A stretch of DNA of 46,870 nt from Saccharothrix luteola. GTDB lineage: Bacteria > Actinomycetota > Actinomycetes > Mycobacteriales > Pseudonocardiaceae. A model generated the notes under the pieces. That model did not search any database and had not been told where the DNA came from. It saw nothing but the letters and a program-made list of their open reading frames with translations. The position numbers and the translations under genes are program-made. This document shows, piece by piece, positions 1 through 8,397 of the stretch (its first letter is position 1; each line of letters begins with the position of its first letter). The stretch is taken from assembly GCF_020859565.1 (NCBI RefSeq), contig NZ_JAJHUO010000002.1, positions 235,389 to 282,258 on the forward strand, in the 5' to 3' direction.

Positions 1-53
1 GGCCGCCCCCGGGGGGCCCGGCGGCCCCTCGGGGGCCGGCCCCCCCGTCCCCG
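1..53. other. G/C-only contig edge
   Basis: The first bases are short alternating runs of C and G with almost no A or T, unlike the coding sequence beside them. The right end and the block at 20982-21102 have the same composition, which suggests low-quality read ends rather than genomic sequence. No gene is visible here. The SARP stop codon at 54-56 lies directly next to it. Confidence 0.5.
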
Positions 54-2993
54 CTACCTCGCCAGCTTGTCCCGCACCACGTCCGCCCCCGGGGCGTCCA
101 TCACCGCGTGCGCCTCCAACGCCCGCAGCCAGTGCCGCCGCGCCACCTCGGGGTCCTCCGCCGCGTCACCGAGACCTTCGTGCGCCCGCGCCTCCTGGCC
201 GCGGTCCCCGGTGTCGACGGCGATGGCCAAGGCCCGGTCGAACTCCGCCGAAGCCTCCGCACGACGACCGGCGCGCAGGTGCAGGTCGCCCAGCACGCAC
301 CGCATGTCGCCCTCGCTGACCCGGTGGCACGCGGCCCGGCTCGCGGCCAGCGCCCGGTCCAGGTGGTCCAAGGCCCGCGCCTCGTCACCCATCAGGCCGA
401 GCACCTCGCCCAGCCTGGCCAACGCGTAGCCCTCGCCGACGCGGTGGCCGTTGGCGCGGGCCTTCGCCAACGCCCGGCGGTGGTGGTCGAGCGCCTCGGC
501 GTACTCCCCGCGCCTGCGGTGGACGACGCCCGTCTCGCACAAGGCGTAGCCCTCGGCGACGTCGTGGCCGATGCTGCGCGCCAGGTACGCGGCCTCCGTC
601 AGGTGCTCCAGGGCGTCGTCGTACCGGCCGAGGCGCTGGTAGGCCACGCCGATGTTCGACAGCGCCGCCGTCTCGCACGCGACGCCGCCCACCTCGCGGA
701 TGATCTCCAACGCCCGCAGGTTGATGTCGATGGCGTCGCGGTGCCTGCCGGCCAGGCCGTCCAGCACGCCCGTCGCCCGCAGCACGTCCGCCTCCCACTG
801 GCGGTCGCCGGAGGCGCGGAAGACCTCCATCGCCCGCGCCTGGCACGACCGCGCCTCGGCCTGGTTGCCCGACCGGTAGTGGGCCAGGCCCAGGCGGTGC
901 AGGGCACGTCCCGAAGCGTCGCGGTCAGGTGCCACCGCCAACGCGAGCGAGTCGAGCACCAGGGCGTCGTCGATGTGGTTGCGCAGGTGCAGGTAGCGGT
1001 GCAGCACGTCGGCCAGCAGTGTCGTGTACCGCGGTCGCCCGGCCACGGCCAGCAGGTTCGCGCGCTCGGCGTCCAGCCACGCCAGCGCCTCGTCGTACCC
1101 GGAGAGCACGGCCGGTGCGGGCAGGTCCGGGCGGCGTGGGCGCTCGTGCGGCGCGATGGTGTTCACGGCCGCCGCGGCCGTGTGCAGGTAGTAGTCCCCG
1201 AGCCGGTCCAGCGCGGCGCACCGCACGGGCTCCGGGTCGGTGCGCTCCACCACGTCGCGGGCGAAGTGCCGCACCAGGTCGTGGAACCGGTAGCGCCCGG
1301 CCGTCGGCTGCTCCAGCACGTGCACGTCGACCAGGTCCTCCAGCACCCGGCCTGCCGCGCCGACCTCCAGACCGACCAGCGCGGCGACGGCGTCCGCGTC
1401 GACGTCCGGGCCGGTGTGCAGCCCCAGGAGCCGGAACACCCGCTGCTGCTCGCCGGTCAGGTGCCGGTAGGACAGCGAGAACGCCGCCGTGACGCCCCGG
1501 TCGCCCGCCTCCAGCTCGGCCAGCGGCCGGTCCTGGCGCAGCCGGTCGGCCAGGTACCGGACGGTCCACGCGGGACGGGTGCGCAGCCGGGCCGCGGCGA
1601 TCCGGATCGCCAGCGGCAGCCGGCCGCACAGCCCGACGACCTCGGCCACCGTGTCGGCCTCGTCGGCGGGCCGGTGGTCCCCGACGATCCGGGCGAACAG
1701 CGCGACGGCGTCGTCGTGCGGCAGGACGTCCAGCGACAGCGCGTGCGCGGCCTCCAGGTCCACCAGCCTGCGCCTGCTCGTCACGAGGGTCAGGCTGCGG
1801 GCCGTGCCCGGTAGCAACGCGCGGACCTGCTCGGCGTCCGTCGCGTCGTCCAGCACCACGAGCGCGGCGCGGTCGGCGAGCTCGGCCCGCCACAGGCCCG
1901 CGCGGGCGTCCAGCCTCGCCGGGATCCGCTCGCCGGGCACGCCGAGCGCGCGCAGCAGGGTGTCCAGCGCGGCCAGCGGCTCGACCGGGGCGCGGCCCGC
2001 CGAGTGGCCGTGCAGGTTGACGAACAGCTGCGCGTCCGGGTAGCGGTGGGCCAGTCGGTGCGCCGCGTGCACGGCCAGCGCCGTCTTGCCCACGCCGGCA
2101 CTGCCGTCCACGGCCTCCACCACCGCCGCGGTGGACGGCGGCGGGTCGGTCAGCAGGCGCGCCAGCTCGCCCTCCCGGCCGGTGAAGTCCACGACGTCGC
2201 GCGGCAGCGTGTTGCGCGTGGCCGGCTGCCCGCCGGGCGCGGTCAGGTCCGGGTCGCCGCGCAGCATCCGCTCGTGCAGGTCGCGGATCTCCTCGCCGGG
2301 GTCGACCCCCAGCTCTTCCGCCAGCAGCCGCCTGGTCTCCTGGAACACGTCCAGCGCGGCGGCCCGCCTGCCCGACCGGTACAGGGCCAGCATGAGCAGG
2401 GCGCGCAGCCGTTCCTGCAACGGGTTCTCGGCGACCAGCCTGGTCAGCCCGGCGACGCTCTCGCCGGCCCGGCCCAGCTCGATCCCGATGCGGGCCCGCA
2501 GCTCCTGCGCGCTGAGGTGGCGTTCCGCCAGCCGCTGCCGCTCCGCCTCCAGCAGCGGGCCGTCGAGCCCGCTGAACGGCTCGCCGCGCCACAGCGCCAA
2601 CGCGGCGTCCACCTGCTCGGCCGTGCCCGCCACGTCGCTGTCGCGGTAGCGCTCGTGCGCGGCGTCGAGGTGCTGCTCGAACACCACGACGTCGAGGTTC
2701 GTCGGCTCGCCGTGCAGCAGGTAGCCGGCCTCGGTGTGCACCAGCGACTCGCCCGGCCCGCTCAGCACGCGGCGCAGGCGGCTGATGTAGGTCTGCACGG
2801 CGTTGCGCGCGTCGCGCGGCCCCTGGTCGCCCCACACCCCGTCGACGATCTTGCGCACCGGCACCGGCTTGTTCATCTCCAGCAGCATCACGCCCAGCAC
2901 GGCCTGCTGCTTGGCCCAGCCCAACTCGATCTTCTCCGTCGCCCGCCAGGCCGACAGCGGCCCCAGTGCGGAATAGCGAATACCCGAGAGCAT
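54..2993 (-). CDS. AfsR/SARP-family regulator (wHTH-BTAD-NB-ARC-TPR)
   Basis: This is a 979-residue cluster-type transcriptional activator, close to the size of Streptomyces AfsR. An OmpR-like winged helix occupies about residues 5-95 and a BTAD domain about 100-245. A STAND/NB-ARC ATPase follows, with Walker A GSAGVGKTAL at about 297-306. TPR repeats fill the C-terminal third, with many G-x-Y-x-x-A-L-x-x-x-x-A-L units. The ATG at 2993 begins MLSGIRYSALGPL, a typical SARP start, and has an AAAGGTGGGG ribosome site just upstream. The open frame extends much further upstream but into the ketosynthase gene, so the longer version is a shadow. The gene is divergent from the operon at 3303-11096. 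From family knowledge it is the likely pathway-specific activator of that operon; direct control is inference. TPR-bearing SARPs can sense ligands or partner proteins. Confidence 0.9.
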   Translation of the reverse strand: MLSGIRYSALGPLSAWRATEKIELGWAKQQAVLGVMLLEMNKPVPVRKIVDGVWGDQGPRDARNAVQTYISRLRRVLSGPGESLVHTEAGYLLHGEPTNLDVVVFEQHLDAAHERYRDSDVAGTAEQVDAALALWRGEPFSGLDGPLLEAERQRLAERHLSAQELRARIGIELGRAGESVAGLTRLVAENPLQERLRALLMLALYRSGRRAAALDVFQETRRLLAEELGVDPGEEIRDLHERMLRGDPDLTAPGGQPATRNTLPRDVVDFTGREGELARLLTDPPPSTAAVVEAVDGSAGVGKTALAVHAAHRLAHRYPDAQLFVNLHGHSAGRAPVEPLAALDTLLRALGVPGERIPARLDARAGLWRAELADRAALVVLDDATDAEQVRALLPGTARSLTLVTSRRRLVDLEAAHALSLDVLPHDDAVALFARIVGDHRPADEADTVAEVVGLCGRLPLAIRIAAARLRTRPAWTVRYLADRLRQDRPLAELEAGDRGVTAAFSLSYRHLTGEQQRVFRLLGLHTGPDVDADAVAALVGLEVGAAGRVLEDLVDVHVLEQPTAGRYRFHDLVRHFARDVVERTDPEPVRCAALDRLGDYYLHTAAAAVNTIAPHERPRRPDLPAPAVLSGYDEALAWLDAERANLLAVAGRPRYTTLLADVLHRYLHLRNHIDDALVLDSLALAVAPDRDASGRALHRLGLAHYRSGNQAEARSCQARAMEVFRASGDRQWEADVLRATGVLDGLAGRHRDAIDINLRALEIIREVGGVACETAALSNIGVAYQRLGRYDDALEHLTEAAYLARSIGHDVAEGYALCETGVVHRRRGEYAEALDHHRRALAKARANGHRVGEGYALARLGEVLGLMGDEARALDHLDRALAASRAACHRVSEGDMRCVLGDLHLRAGRRAEASAEFDRALAIAVDTGDRGQEARAHEGLGDAAEDPEVARRHWLRALEAHAVMDAPGADVVRDKLAR

Positions 2994-3036
2994 TGCGTCC
3001 CCCACCTTTCCCCCAAGGGCGTCCAGCCTAGGTGCC

Positions 3037-3075
3037 GGAATTCGAGTCAACCAGGGGCCGGTTGAGGGAATTCGA
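3037..3075. promoter_or_regulatory. Repeat-rich operator candidate in the SARP/ketosynthase divergent region
   Basis: The word GGAATTCGA occurs at 3037-3045 and 3067-3075, and between the copies lies an inverted repeat TCAACC / GGTTGA (3047-3052 and 3060-3065). SARP proteins bind short direct repeats near their target promoters, so this is a plausible binding region for the neighbouring regulator or another factor. The 30-bp spacing is not the 11-bp periodicity typical of SARP sites, so the assignment is tentative. It lies about 45 bp upstream of the SARP start and 230 bp upstream of the ketosynthase. Confidence 0.3.
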
Positions 3076-3222
3076 CGTGGGGCGTTATGGGGAGCGGGCC
3101 GCGCCAGGCCCTGCGGAACCCCCTCTGAGCTGGCACTAAGGCGCTGTGACAGCGGTATGTGCCCACGTTCGACGAGGGTTGTGCCGTCCGCCGGTGATCC
3201 GAGCGGACGCGGCAATCGGATT

Positions 3223-3260
3223 TCCGGTTGGGCGGACTCGGGGGGCTTCGCCCAACCGGA
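3223..3260 (+). promoter_or_regulatory. Perfect 12-bp stem-loop in the 5' leader of the phosphoramidate operon
   Basis: The arms TCCGGTTGGGCG (3223-3234) and CGCCCAACCGGA (3249-3260) are perfectly complementary around a 14-nt loop. The structure ends 42 nt before the ketosynthase ATG and would lie in its leader if transcription starts upstream. It could be an attenuator, an mRNA-stabilising hairpin or an operator. There is no T-tract, so it is not an obvious intrinsic terminator. The rest of 2994-3302 shows no gene. Confidence 0.45.
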
Positions 3261-3302
3261 CTCCGACGGGGGCGTATGCGCCCCGGACCAGAGAGGGCGG
3301 CA

Positions 3303-4469
3303 ATGTCCGACGGAGGGATCGACGTCGTGGGTATCGGCGCGGTGACCGGCTACGGCTGGGGCGCCGCCGCCCTGTGGGACGGGCTCGTCGGCGGCGTCTC
3401 CTCGGCCAGGCCGCACCGCGGGTTGGGTGACGCCTTCCCCGACCCCTGCTGGTACGCCCGCGTCCCGGACCGGTCGGAGGCGTCGGGCGGGACGACGCGG
3501 TACGCGCGGGCCATCGCCGAAGTCGCCGAGGAGGCGCTCGCCGACGCCCGTGCCCACGGGTGGGAGCCGGGTGAGCGGGTCGCGGTGCTGCACGCCACCA
3601 CCGGCGCGGACCGCGAGCTGTGGCGCGACCGGTACCTGGGCGCCACGAACCGCCGCCGGTTCGTCGAGCAGGTGTGGACGACGCCACCGGGCCAGGTGAT
3701 GATCAAGAACCAGTTCCTCGGCCCGAGCGCCGTGCTCAGCGCCGCGTGCTCGTCCGGCCTGCACGCCGTCGCGCTCGCCCACCGCCTGCTGCGCTGGGGC
3801 GACGCCACCGACGTGGTCGTCACGTCCGCCGACATCGGCTACGACGGCGAGGAGATCCGGCTGTTCGCCGACCTCGGCGCGCTGGTGCACGACAGCCCGC
3901 CCGACGACGTCTGCCGCCCGTTCCAGGAGGGCACGCGCGGGTTCGTCATCGGCGAGGCCGCGGCGGCGGTCGTGCTGACCTCGGCGCCGCACCCGGCGGG
4001 CTACCTGCGCGTGCTGTCGACCGCGCTGGGCAACGACGCCTACCACCCGACGTCGATCGAGCCGTCCGGCGAGCACCTGGTGCGCACCGTCGACCAGGCC
4101 CTGACCGCCGCGGGCGTGGACAAGGCCGACATCGGGCTGTACGTCGCGCACGCCACCGGCACGGTCGGCTGCAACAACGCCGACGAGCGGGTGCTGGCGC
4201 ACCTGGGCGCCAAGGCCGTCGCGTACGGCCTCAAGCCGCTCCTCGGCCACACCATGGGCACCGCGCCGCTGCTGGAGCTGGTGGCGCTGGCACGAGCCGT
4301 CGTGGAGGGCGTCGTGCCCGCACCGCGCGCGGTCACCGACCAGCGCCACCCGCAGCTCGCCGAAGGCCACTTCCTGCACCCCGGCGGACCGGCCGTGCAG
4401 CTCGGCCTCGGGTTCGGCGGCAACGTCGCGGCGGCCGTCCTCCAACCGCACACCGGGAGCAGCCGATGA
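3303..4469 (+). CDS. Stand-alone beta-ketoacyl synthase (KAS I/II fold)
   Basis: The 388-residue protein has the full condensing-enzyme active site. The nucleophile is Cys149 in SAACSSG, His283 lies in VAHATGT, His316 in LLGHTMGT, and Lys311 precedes it; the C-terminal GFGGNVAA loop is also typical. Canonical KAS I/II proteins are about 410 residues, so it is nearly full length. The ATG at 3303 follows a GAGAGG ribosome site; the frame opens earlier but the leader is low-quality sequence. It is the first gene of an operon and its stop overlaps the next start (ATGA). There is no acyltransferase, ketoreductase domain or acyl carrier protein in the window, so its acyl substrate must come from primary metabolism or another locus. 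It probably builds or extends the carbon scaffold that receives the phosphoramidate group; that role is inference. Confidence 0.85.
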   Translation: MSDGGIDVVGIGAVTGYGWGAAALWDGLVGGVSSARPHRGLGDAFPDPCWYARVPDRSEASGGTTRYARAIAEVAEEALADARAHGWEPGERVAVLHATTGADRELWRDRYLGATNRRRFVEQVWTTPPGQVMIKNQFLGPSAVLSAACSSGLHAVALAHRLLRWGDATDVVVTSADIGYDGEEIRLFADLGALVHDSPPDDVCRPFQEGTRGFVIGEAAAAVVLTSAPHPAGYLRVLSTALGNDAYHPTSIEPSGEHLVRTVDQALTAAGVDKADIGLYVAHATGTVGCNNADERVLAHLGAKAVAYGLKPLLGHTMGTAPLLELVALARAVVEGVVPAPRAVTDQRHPQLAEGHFLHPGGPAVQLGLGFGGNVAAAVLQPHTGSSR

Positions 4470-5308
4470 CCGAGCAGTCCACGACGTCGACCGCCGACCG
4501 CGAGGCCGTCGAACGGCACCGGGCCAACATCCGCCGGCTCGGGGCGCGGGACGTGCCCATCGCGGGCTACCCGGGCTCCGGCTCGTCGTTGATCGGCAAC
4601 ATCCTGGGTGAGCTGGGCTTCGCGCACGTCGACCCGTACGCGGAGGCGATCGAGCCGGGCGGCGGCACCACCGTGGTGCCCGAGTGGGCCGCCTACCGGG
4701 ACCGGCTGCGCACCACCGCCGGCGGGCCGGAGCGCGACGAGCTGCGGTTCTTCAAGAACCACCTGTACCCGAGCGAGTACGACGGCGTGGAGGTCGCCGG
4801 CGCCGTGCTGCTCGTCCGCGACCCCCGTGACGCCGTCTACTCGTCGTACCAGTGGTTCCGGGGCTTCTCCGCCGCGTGGCTGCCGGAGAACCCCAAGGGC
4901 CAGGGCACGTTCGCCGAGTTCCTCGACGGCCTCGGCATCAACTCCGAGCCGCCGATCGCGCACTGGGCGGCGTTCAACCAGTCGTGGCTCGACGCGCTGC
5001 CCCGGTTCCGGCGGTCCGCGGTGGTCCGGTTCGAGGACCTGAAGTCCCGGCCCGTCGAGACCGTCGCCGCGCTGCTGGCCGGGTTCGGCGTCGCGGTGGA
5101 CCGGTCCGAGCTGGAGCGGGCGGTGGAGCGCAGCTCCTTCGAGGCCATGCGGGCGCACGAGGTGCGGGTCGCCGGGAACGGCCCGCGGGTCAACCGGCGC
5201 GGCAAGGTCGGCGAGTGGCGCGAGTGGATCGACGACGAGGACCTCGCCGCGCGCTTCCGCGAGCCGGCGCTGGTCGACGCGGCCGCCCGGTTGGGCTACC
5301 GCCTCTGA
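4466..5308 (+). CDS. Sulfotransferase-fold protein, candidate phosphoramidate transferase
   Basis: The 280-residue protein has all hallmarks of PAPS-dependent sulfotransferases. A 5'-phosphosulfate loop, GYPGSGSS, lies at 34-41, and KNHL at 97-100 carries the likely catalytic His99. The 3'-phosphate motif RDPRDAVYSSY is at 118-128, and the late RRGKVGEW motif at 244-251 matches the family RKGxxGDW. The gene sits in an operon whose other enzymes are predicted to make 3'-phosphocytidine-5'-diphosphoramidate. That molecule has the same 3'-phosphate and 5'-pyrophosphate-like layout as PAPS. The simplest reading is that this protein transfers a phosphoramidate group, not sulfate, to a hydroxyl or amine of the product. 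A true sulfotransferase remains possible. The start is ATG 4466, which overlaps the ketosynthase stop; the next gene begins 51 nt downstream. Confidence 0.8.
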   Translation: MTEQSTTSTADREAVERHRANIRRLGARDVPIAGYPGSGSSLIGNILGELGFAHVDPYAEAIEPGGGTTVVPEWAAYRDRLRTTAGGPERDELRFFKNHLYPSEYDGVEVAGAVLLVRDPRDAVYSSYQWFRGFSAAWLPENPKGQGTFAEFLDGLGINSEPPIAHWAAFNQSWLDALPRFRRSAVVRFEDLKSRPVETVAALLAGFGVAVDRSELERAVERSSFEAMRAHEVRVAGNGPRVNRRGKVGEWREWIDDEDLAARFREPALVDAAARLGYRL

Positions 5309-5359
5309 CCCGGCCCGCGCACGCCCGCCTCTGCACGCCAACGTGATAGGAGAGCTCCC

Positions 5360-6124
5360 ATGCCGATCAAGTTCGACTTCGGCAAGTACGCGTCCACCTA
5401 CAGCGATCGGCCGGAGTACGTCGCCGCCGTGGTCGACGCGGTCGTCCGGGTGGCCGGTGTCGGCTACGGGGACATCGCGTGCGACATCGGCGCGGGCTCC
5501 GGGCACCTGACCCAGCCCTTGCTGGACCGCGGGCTGCTGGTGGACGCGGTCGAGCCGAACGACGCCATGCGCTCCCTGGGCCAACACCGCACGGCCGACT
5601 ACAGCTCGGTGAGCTGGCACACCGGCGTCGGCGAGGACACCGGGCGGCCGAGCGGGCGGTACGCGCTGGTCAGCTACGGCGGCTCGTTCGACCACACCGA
5701 CCGCCAGGTCGCGCTGCGCGAGGCGGTCCGGCTGCTGCGGGCCGGCGGCTACTTCGTCTGCCTGTGGAACCACCGCCTGCTGGACGACCCGCTCCAGGCG
5801 CGGATCGAGGAGCTGATCAAGTCGCACGTCCCGGACTTCCAGTACGGCGTGCGGCGGTCCGAGCAGGGCACGGCGATCGAGGAGAGCGAGCTGTTCGAGG
5901 TGCCCGTGCGGATCTCCGGCCGGACCGTCTACGACCTCGACGCCGAGGTGTGGTGCGACCTGTGGCGCTCGCACTCGACGCTCGGCGAGCAGGCGGGCGA
6001 CCGCTTCGAGACCGTGCTGCGGGAGATCCGCGAGCTGGTGCGGGCCGCGGCGGGCGCGCGGATCTCCGTGCCGTACGAGACCGTCGCCTGGGTCGCGCGC
6101 CGTCGGGGGGAGGACCGCCCGTGA
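5360..6124 (+). CDS. Class I SAM-dependent methyltransferase (possible phosphoramidate O-methyltransferase)
   Basis: The 254-residue protein has a Rossmann SAM-binding fold: motif I DIGAGSGHL at 42-50, an acidic post-I strand ending VEPNDAM at 64-70, and LLRAGGYFVCLWN as the later strand. A strong ribosome site (AGGAGAG) precedes the ATG, the only gene of the operon with its own clear spacing. The next gene overlaps by four bases (GTGA). In Campylobacter, methyltransferase genes cj1419 and cj1420 sit directly beside the glutamine kinase gene cj1418, and this gene sits in the equivalent place. Methylation of the phosphoramidate oxygen is therefore a reasonable guess, but methylation of the carbon scaffold is equally compatible with the sequence. 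Confidence 0.75.
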   Translation: MPIKFDFGKYASTYSDRPEYVAAVVDAVVRVAGVGYGDIACDIGAGSGHLTQPLLDRGLLVDAVEPNDAMRSLGQHRTADYSSVSWHTGVGEDTGRPSGRYALVSYGGSFDHTDRQVALREAVRLLRAGGYFVCLWNHRLLDDPLQARIEELIKSHVPDFQYGVRRSEQGTAIEESELFEVPVRISGRTVYDLDAEVWCDLWRSHSTLGEQAGDRFETVLREIRELVRAAAGARISVPYETVAWVARRRGEDRP

Positions 6125-8397
6125 CCCGCGTGCGCCTGGGCACCAAGGCCGAGTCGCTCGCGCGCCTGGCGCCGCTGGTCACCCGCGCCGAGGTGCCGCC
6201 CCTGGCGTACTTCCCGCTGCGCCGCTGGCGGTCCGAACGGGAACGCGTGCTCGACGACGTGCTGCGGCAGCCGTGGGCGCGCGGCCCGTTGATGGCGCGC
6301 AGCAGCGCCGGGTCCGAGGACTCGGCGCACGGCTCGCAGGCCGGGCGGTTCCGGACGCTGCCCGGCCTGCACACCCGTGAGCAGCTCGCCGACGGCGTCG
6401 ACCGCGTCTTCGCCTCCTACGACGACGAGCGGCCCGACGACCAGGTGCTCGTGCAGCCGCAGGTGCGCGACGCGGTGCTCAGCGGGGTGGCCTGCGGGCG
6501 CGACCCGAGCGGGGGAGCGCCGTACCTGGTGGTCAACTGGGTGGAGGGCGCGGGGACCGACGCGGTGACCGCGGGCCGGGTCGGCGGGGTGAACACCTGG
6601 TACGGCACGGCCTGGGGGCCGGACGCGCCGCTGCCGGGCGTGACCGCGCTGCTGCGCGAGCTGACCGACCTGACCGGCCTCGACGGCCTGGAGATCGAGT
6701 TCGCCGTCCGGTCCTCGGGCGCTCTGGTGCTGCTCCAGGTCCGCCCGCTCGTCGTGGCCGGCACGCCCGTGCCCGCCGCCGAGCACCGCCTGGTGCTGGA
6801 GCGCGTGTCCGAGGCGATCGGCAGGAGGGAGCCGGCGAGGGCTCCGGTGGTCGGCGAGCGCGCCGTGTTCGGCGTGATGCCCGACTGGAACCCGGCGGAG
6901 ATCGTCGGCCTCCGGCCGCGGCCGTTGGCGTTGTCGCTGTACCGACGGCTGATCACCGACGACGTGTACGCCCGCGCCCGGCGCCGGTACGGCTACCGCG
7001 ACCTGGGCGGCGTGCCGCTGCTGGTGGACTTCGCCGGCCTGCCGTACGTCGACGTGCGGGTGAGCCTGAACTCCTTGCTGCCGCAGGGGTTGTCCGACGA
7101 CCTGGCGGCGCGCCTGGTGGACCACTGGCTCGACCGGCTCGTCGACCGGCCGCACCTGCACGACAAGGTCGAGTCGGAGGTCGTGGTGTCGAACCTGGGC
7201 CTGCGGCCGGACCGGGTGGACGCGGTGGCCGAGGCCGGGCTGACCACGCGCGAGCACGGGGCGTTCCGCGACGCGCTGCGGCAGCTCACCGACCGGATGG
7301 TGTCCGGTCCGCTGTGGGAACGCGACCTCGCCTCGCTGCGGCTGCTCGACCCCCGACCGGGGTGCGGCCACCACGAGCCCGGGTGCTGCGCGCCGGGCAT
7401 CGCGGCGATGCTCGACACCTGCGTGGCGCACGGGACGCTGCCGTTCGCCGGGCTGGCGCGGGCGGCGTTCGTCGCCACCGAGCTGCTGGGCGACCTGGTC
7501 GCGACGGGCGTGTTCACCGAGGACGAGCGGGCCGCGTTCGTCGCCGGGCTCGGCATGGTCGCGGGCGAGTTGAAGAGCGACTTCGCCTCGATGGAGAAGA
7601 CCGCGTTCCTCAAGCGCTACGGGCACCTGCGGCCGGGGACCTACGACATCCTGTCGCCGCGTTACGACGAGGAACCCGACCGGTACTTCGACTGGTCGGC
7701 GCCCCGGCCACCGGTCGTAGAACCCGGCGGGTTCCGGCCGGGCGCCGGCCAGGTGCGCGCCATCGACCGGCTCATCAGCCAGGCCGGCCTCACCTTCGAC
7801 GCGCACCGGCTGCTGGCGTTCATCGGCGGGGCCATCCGCGGTCGGGAGCGGGCCAAGTTCGAGTTCACCGCCGTGCTCAGCGACGTGCTGGTCAGCGTGC
7901 GCGAGTTCGGTTCGCGACAGGGGTTGTCGGCCGACGACATGTCCTATGTGGACGTGGAGGAGGTCGGGTCGACCTCGTTGGCACGCGCCGTGGAACGCGG
8001 ACGCGCCGCGCACGCGGTCAGCCGCGGTGTGGTCCTGCCACCGCTGATCACCGGCCCGGACGACGTGTGGGGCTTCCGGGTGCCGGCCACCCGGCCGAAC
8101 TTCGTCACGCGCGGCCGGGTGGTGGCGCGGGTGGCGGACATCGACGCGGGTGACGAGCCGAAGGGCGCCATCGCGCTGGTGGCGGGCGCCGATCCCGGCT
8201 ACGACTGGCTGTTCTCCCGCGGCATCGCGGGCCTGGTGACCGCGTTCGGCGGGGTCAACTCGCACATGGCGATCCGCGCGCTGGAACTGGGGGTGCCCGC
8301 GGTCATCGGGGTGGGGGAGGCGCAGTTCCGGGCGTGGCTCGGCGCGGCGGCGCTGGAGGTCGACGCGGGTGCGGGGCACGTGGGGGTGGTGTCGTGA
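6121..8397 (+). CDS. PEP-synthase-like glutamine kinase homologue (Cj1418 type)
   Basis: The 758-residue protein starts with an ATP-grasp PPDK/PEP-synthase N domain, including RSSAGSEDSAHGSQAGRF and the strand VLLQVRPL. It ends with a swivelling phosphohistidine domain, GGVNSHMAIRALELGVPAVIG, in which His715 is the predicted phosphorylated residue. No PEP/pyruvate-binding TIM barrel follows. This is the architecture of C. jejuni Cj1418, which phosphorylates the amide nitrogen of L-glutamine with ATP through a phosphohistidine. The alternative, rifampicin phosphotransferase, shares the fold, but the three following genes favour glutamine kinase. Residues 415-423 hold a Cys/His cluster (CGHHEPGCC) with Cys434 nearby, possibly a metal site. 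The GTG at 6121 overlaps the methyltransferase stop. The frame is open further upstream only as a shadow of that gene. Confidence 0.75.
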   Translation: MTRVRLGTKAESLARLAPLVTRAEVPPLAYFPLRRWRSERERVLDDVLRQPWARGPLMARSSAGSEDSAHGSQAGRFRTLPGLHTREQLADGVDRVFASYDDERPDDQVLVQPQVRDAVLSGVACGRDPSGGAPYLVVNWVEGAGTDAVTAGRVGGVNTWYGTAWGPDAPLPGVTALLRELTDLTGLDGLEIEFAVRSSGALVLLQVRPLVVAGTPVPAAEHRLVLERVSEAIGRREPARAPVVGERAVFGVMPDWNPAEIVGLRPRPLALSLYRRLITDDVYARARRRYGYRDLGGVPLLVDFAGLPYVDVRVSLNSLLPQGLSDDLAARLVDHWLDRLVDRPHLHDKVESEVVVSNLGLRPDRVDAVAEAGLTTREHGAFRDALRQLTDRMVSGPLWERDLASLRLLDPRPGCGHHEPGCCAPGIAAMLDTCVAHGTLPFAGLARAAFVATELLGDLVATGVFTEDERAAFVAGLGMVAGELKSDFASMEKTAFLKRYGHLRPGTYDILSPRYDEEPDRYFDWSAPRPPVVEPGGFRPGAGQVRAIDRLISQAGLTFDAHRLLAFIGGAIRGRERAKFEFTAVLSDVLVSVREFGSRQGLSADDMSYVDVEEVGSTSLARAVERGRAAHAVSRGVVLPPLITGPDDVWGFRVPATRPNFVTRGRVVARVADIDAGDEPKGAIALVAGADPGYDWLFSRGIAGLVTAFGGVNSHMAIRALELGVPAVIGVGEAQFRAWLGAAALEVDAGAGHVGVVS

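Noticed and set aside
6121..8397. Annotation as phosphoenolpyruvate synthase
   Set aside because: The PEP/pyruvate-binding barrel is absent and the gene lies with Cj1415-1417 type genes, so glutamine kinase fits better.
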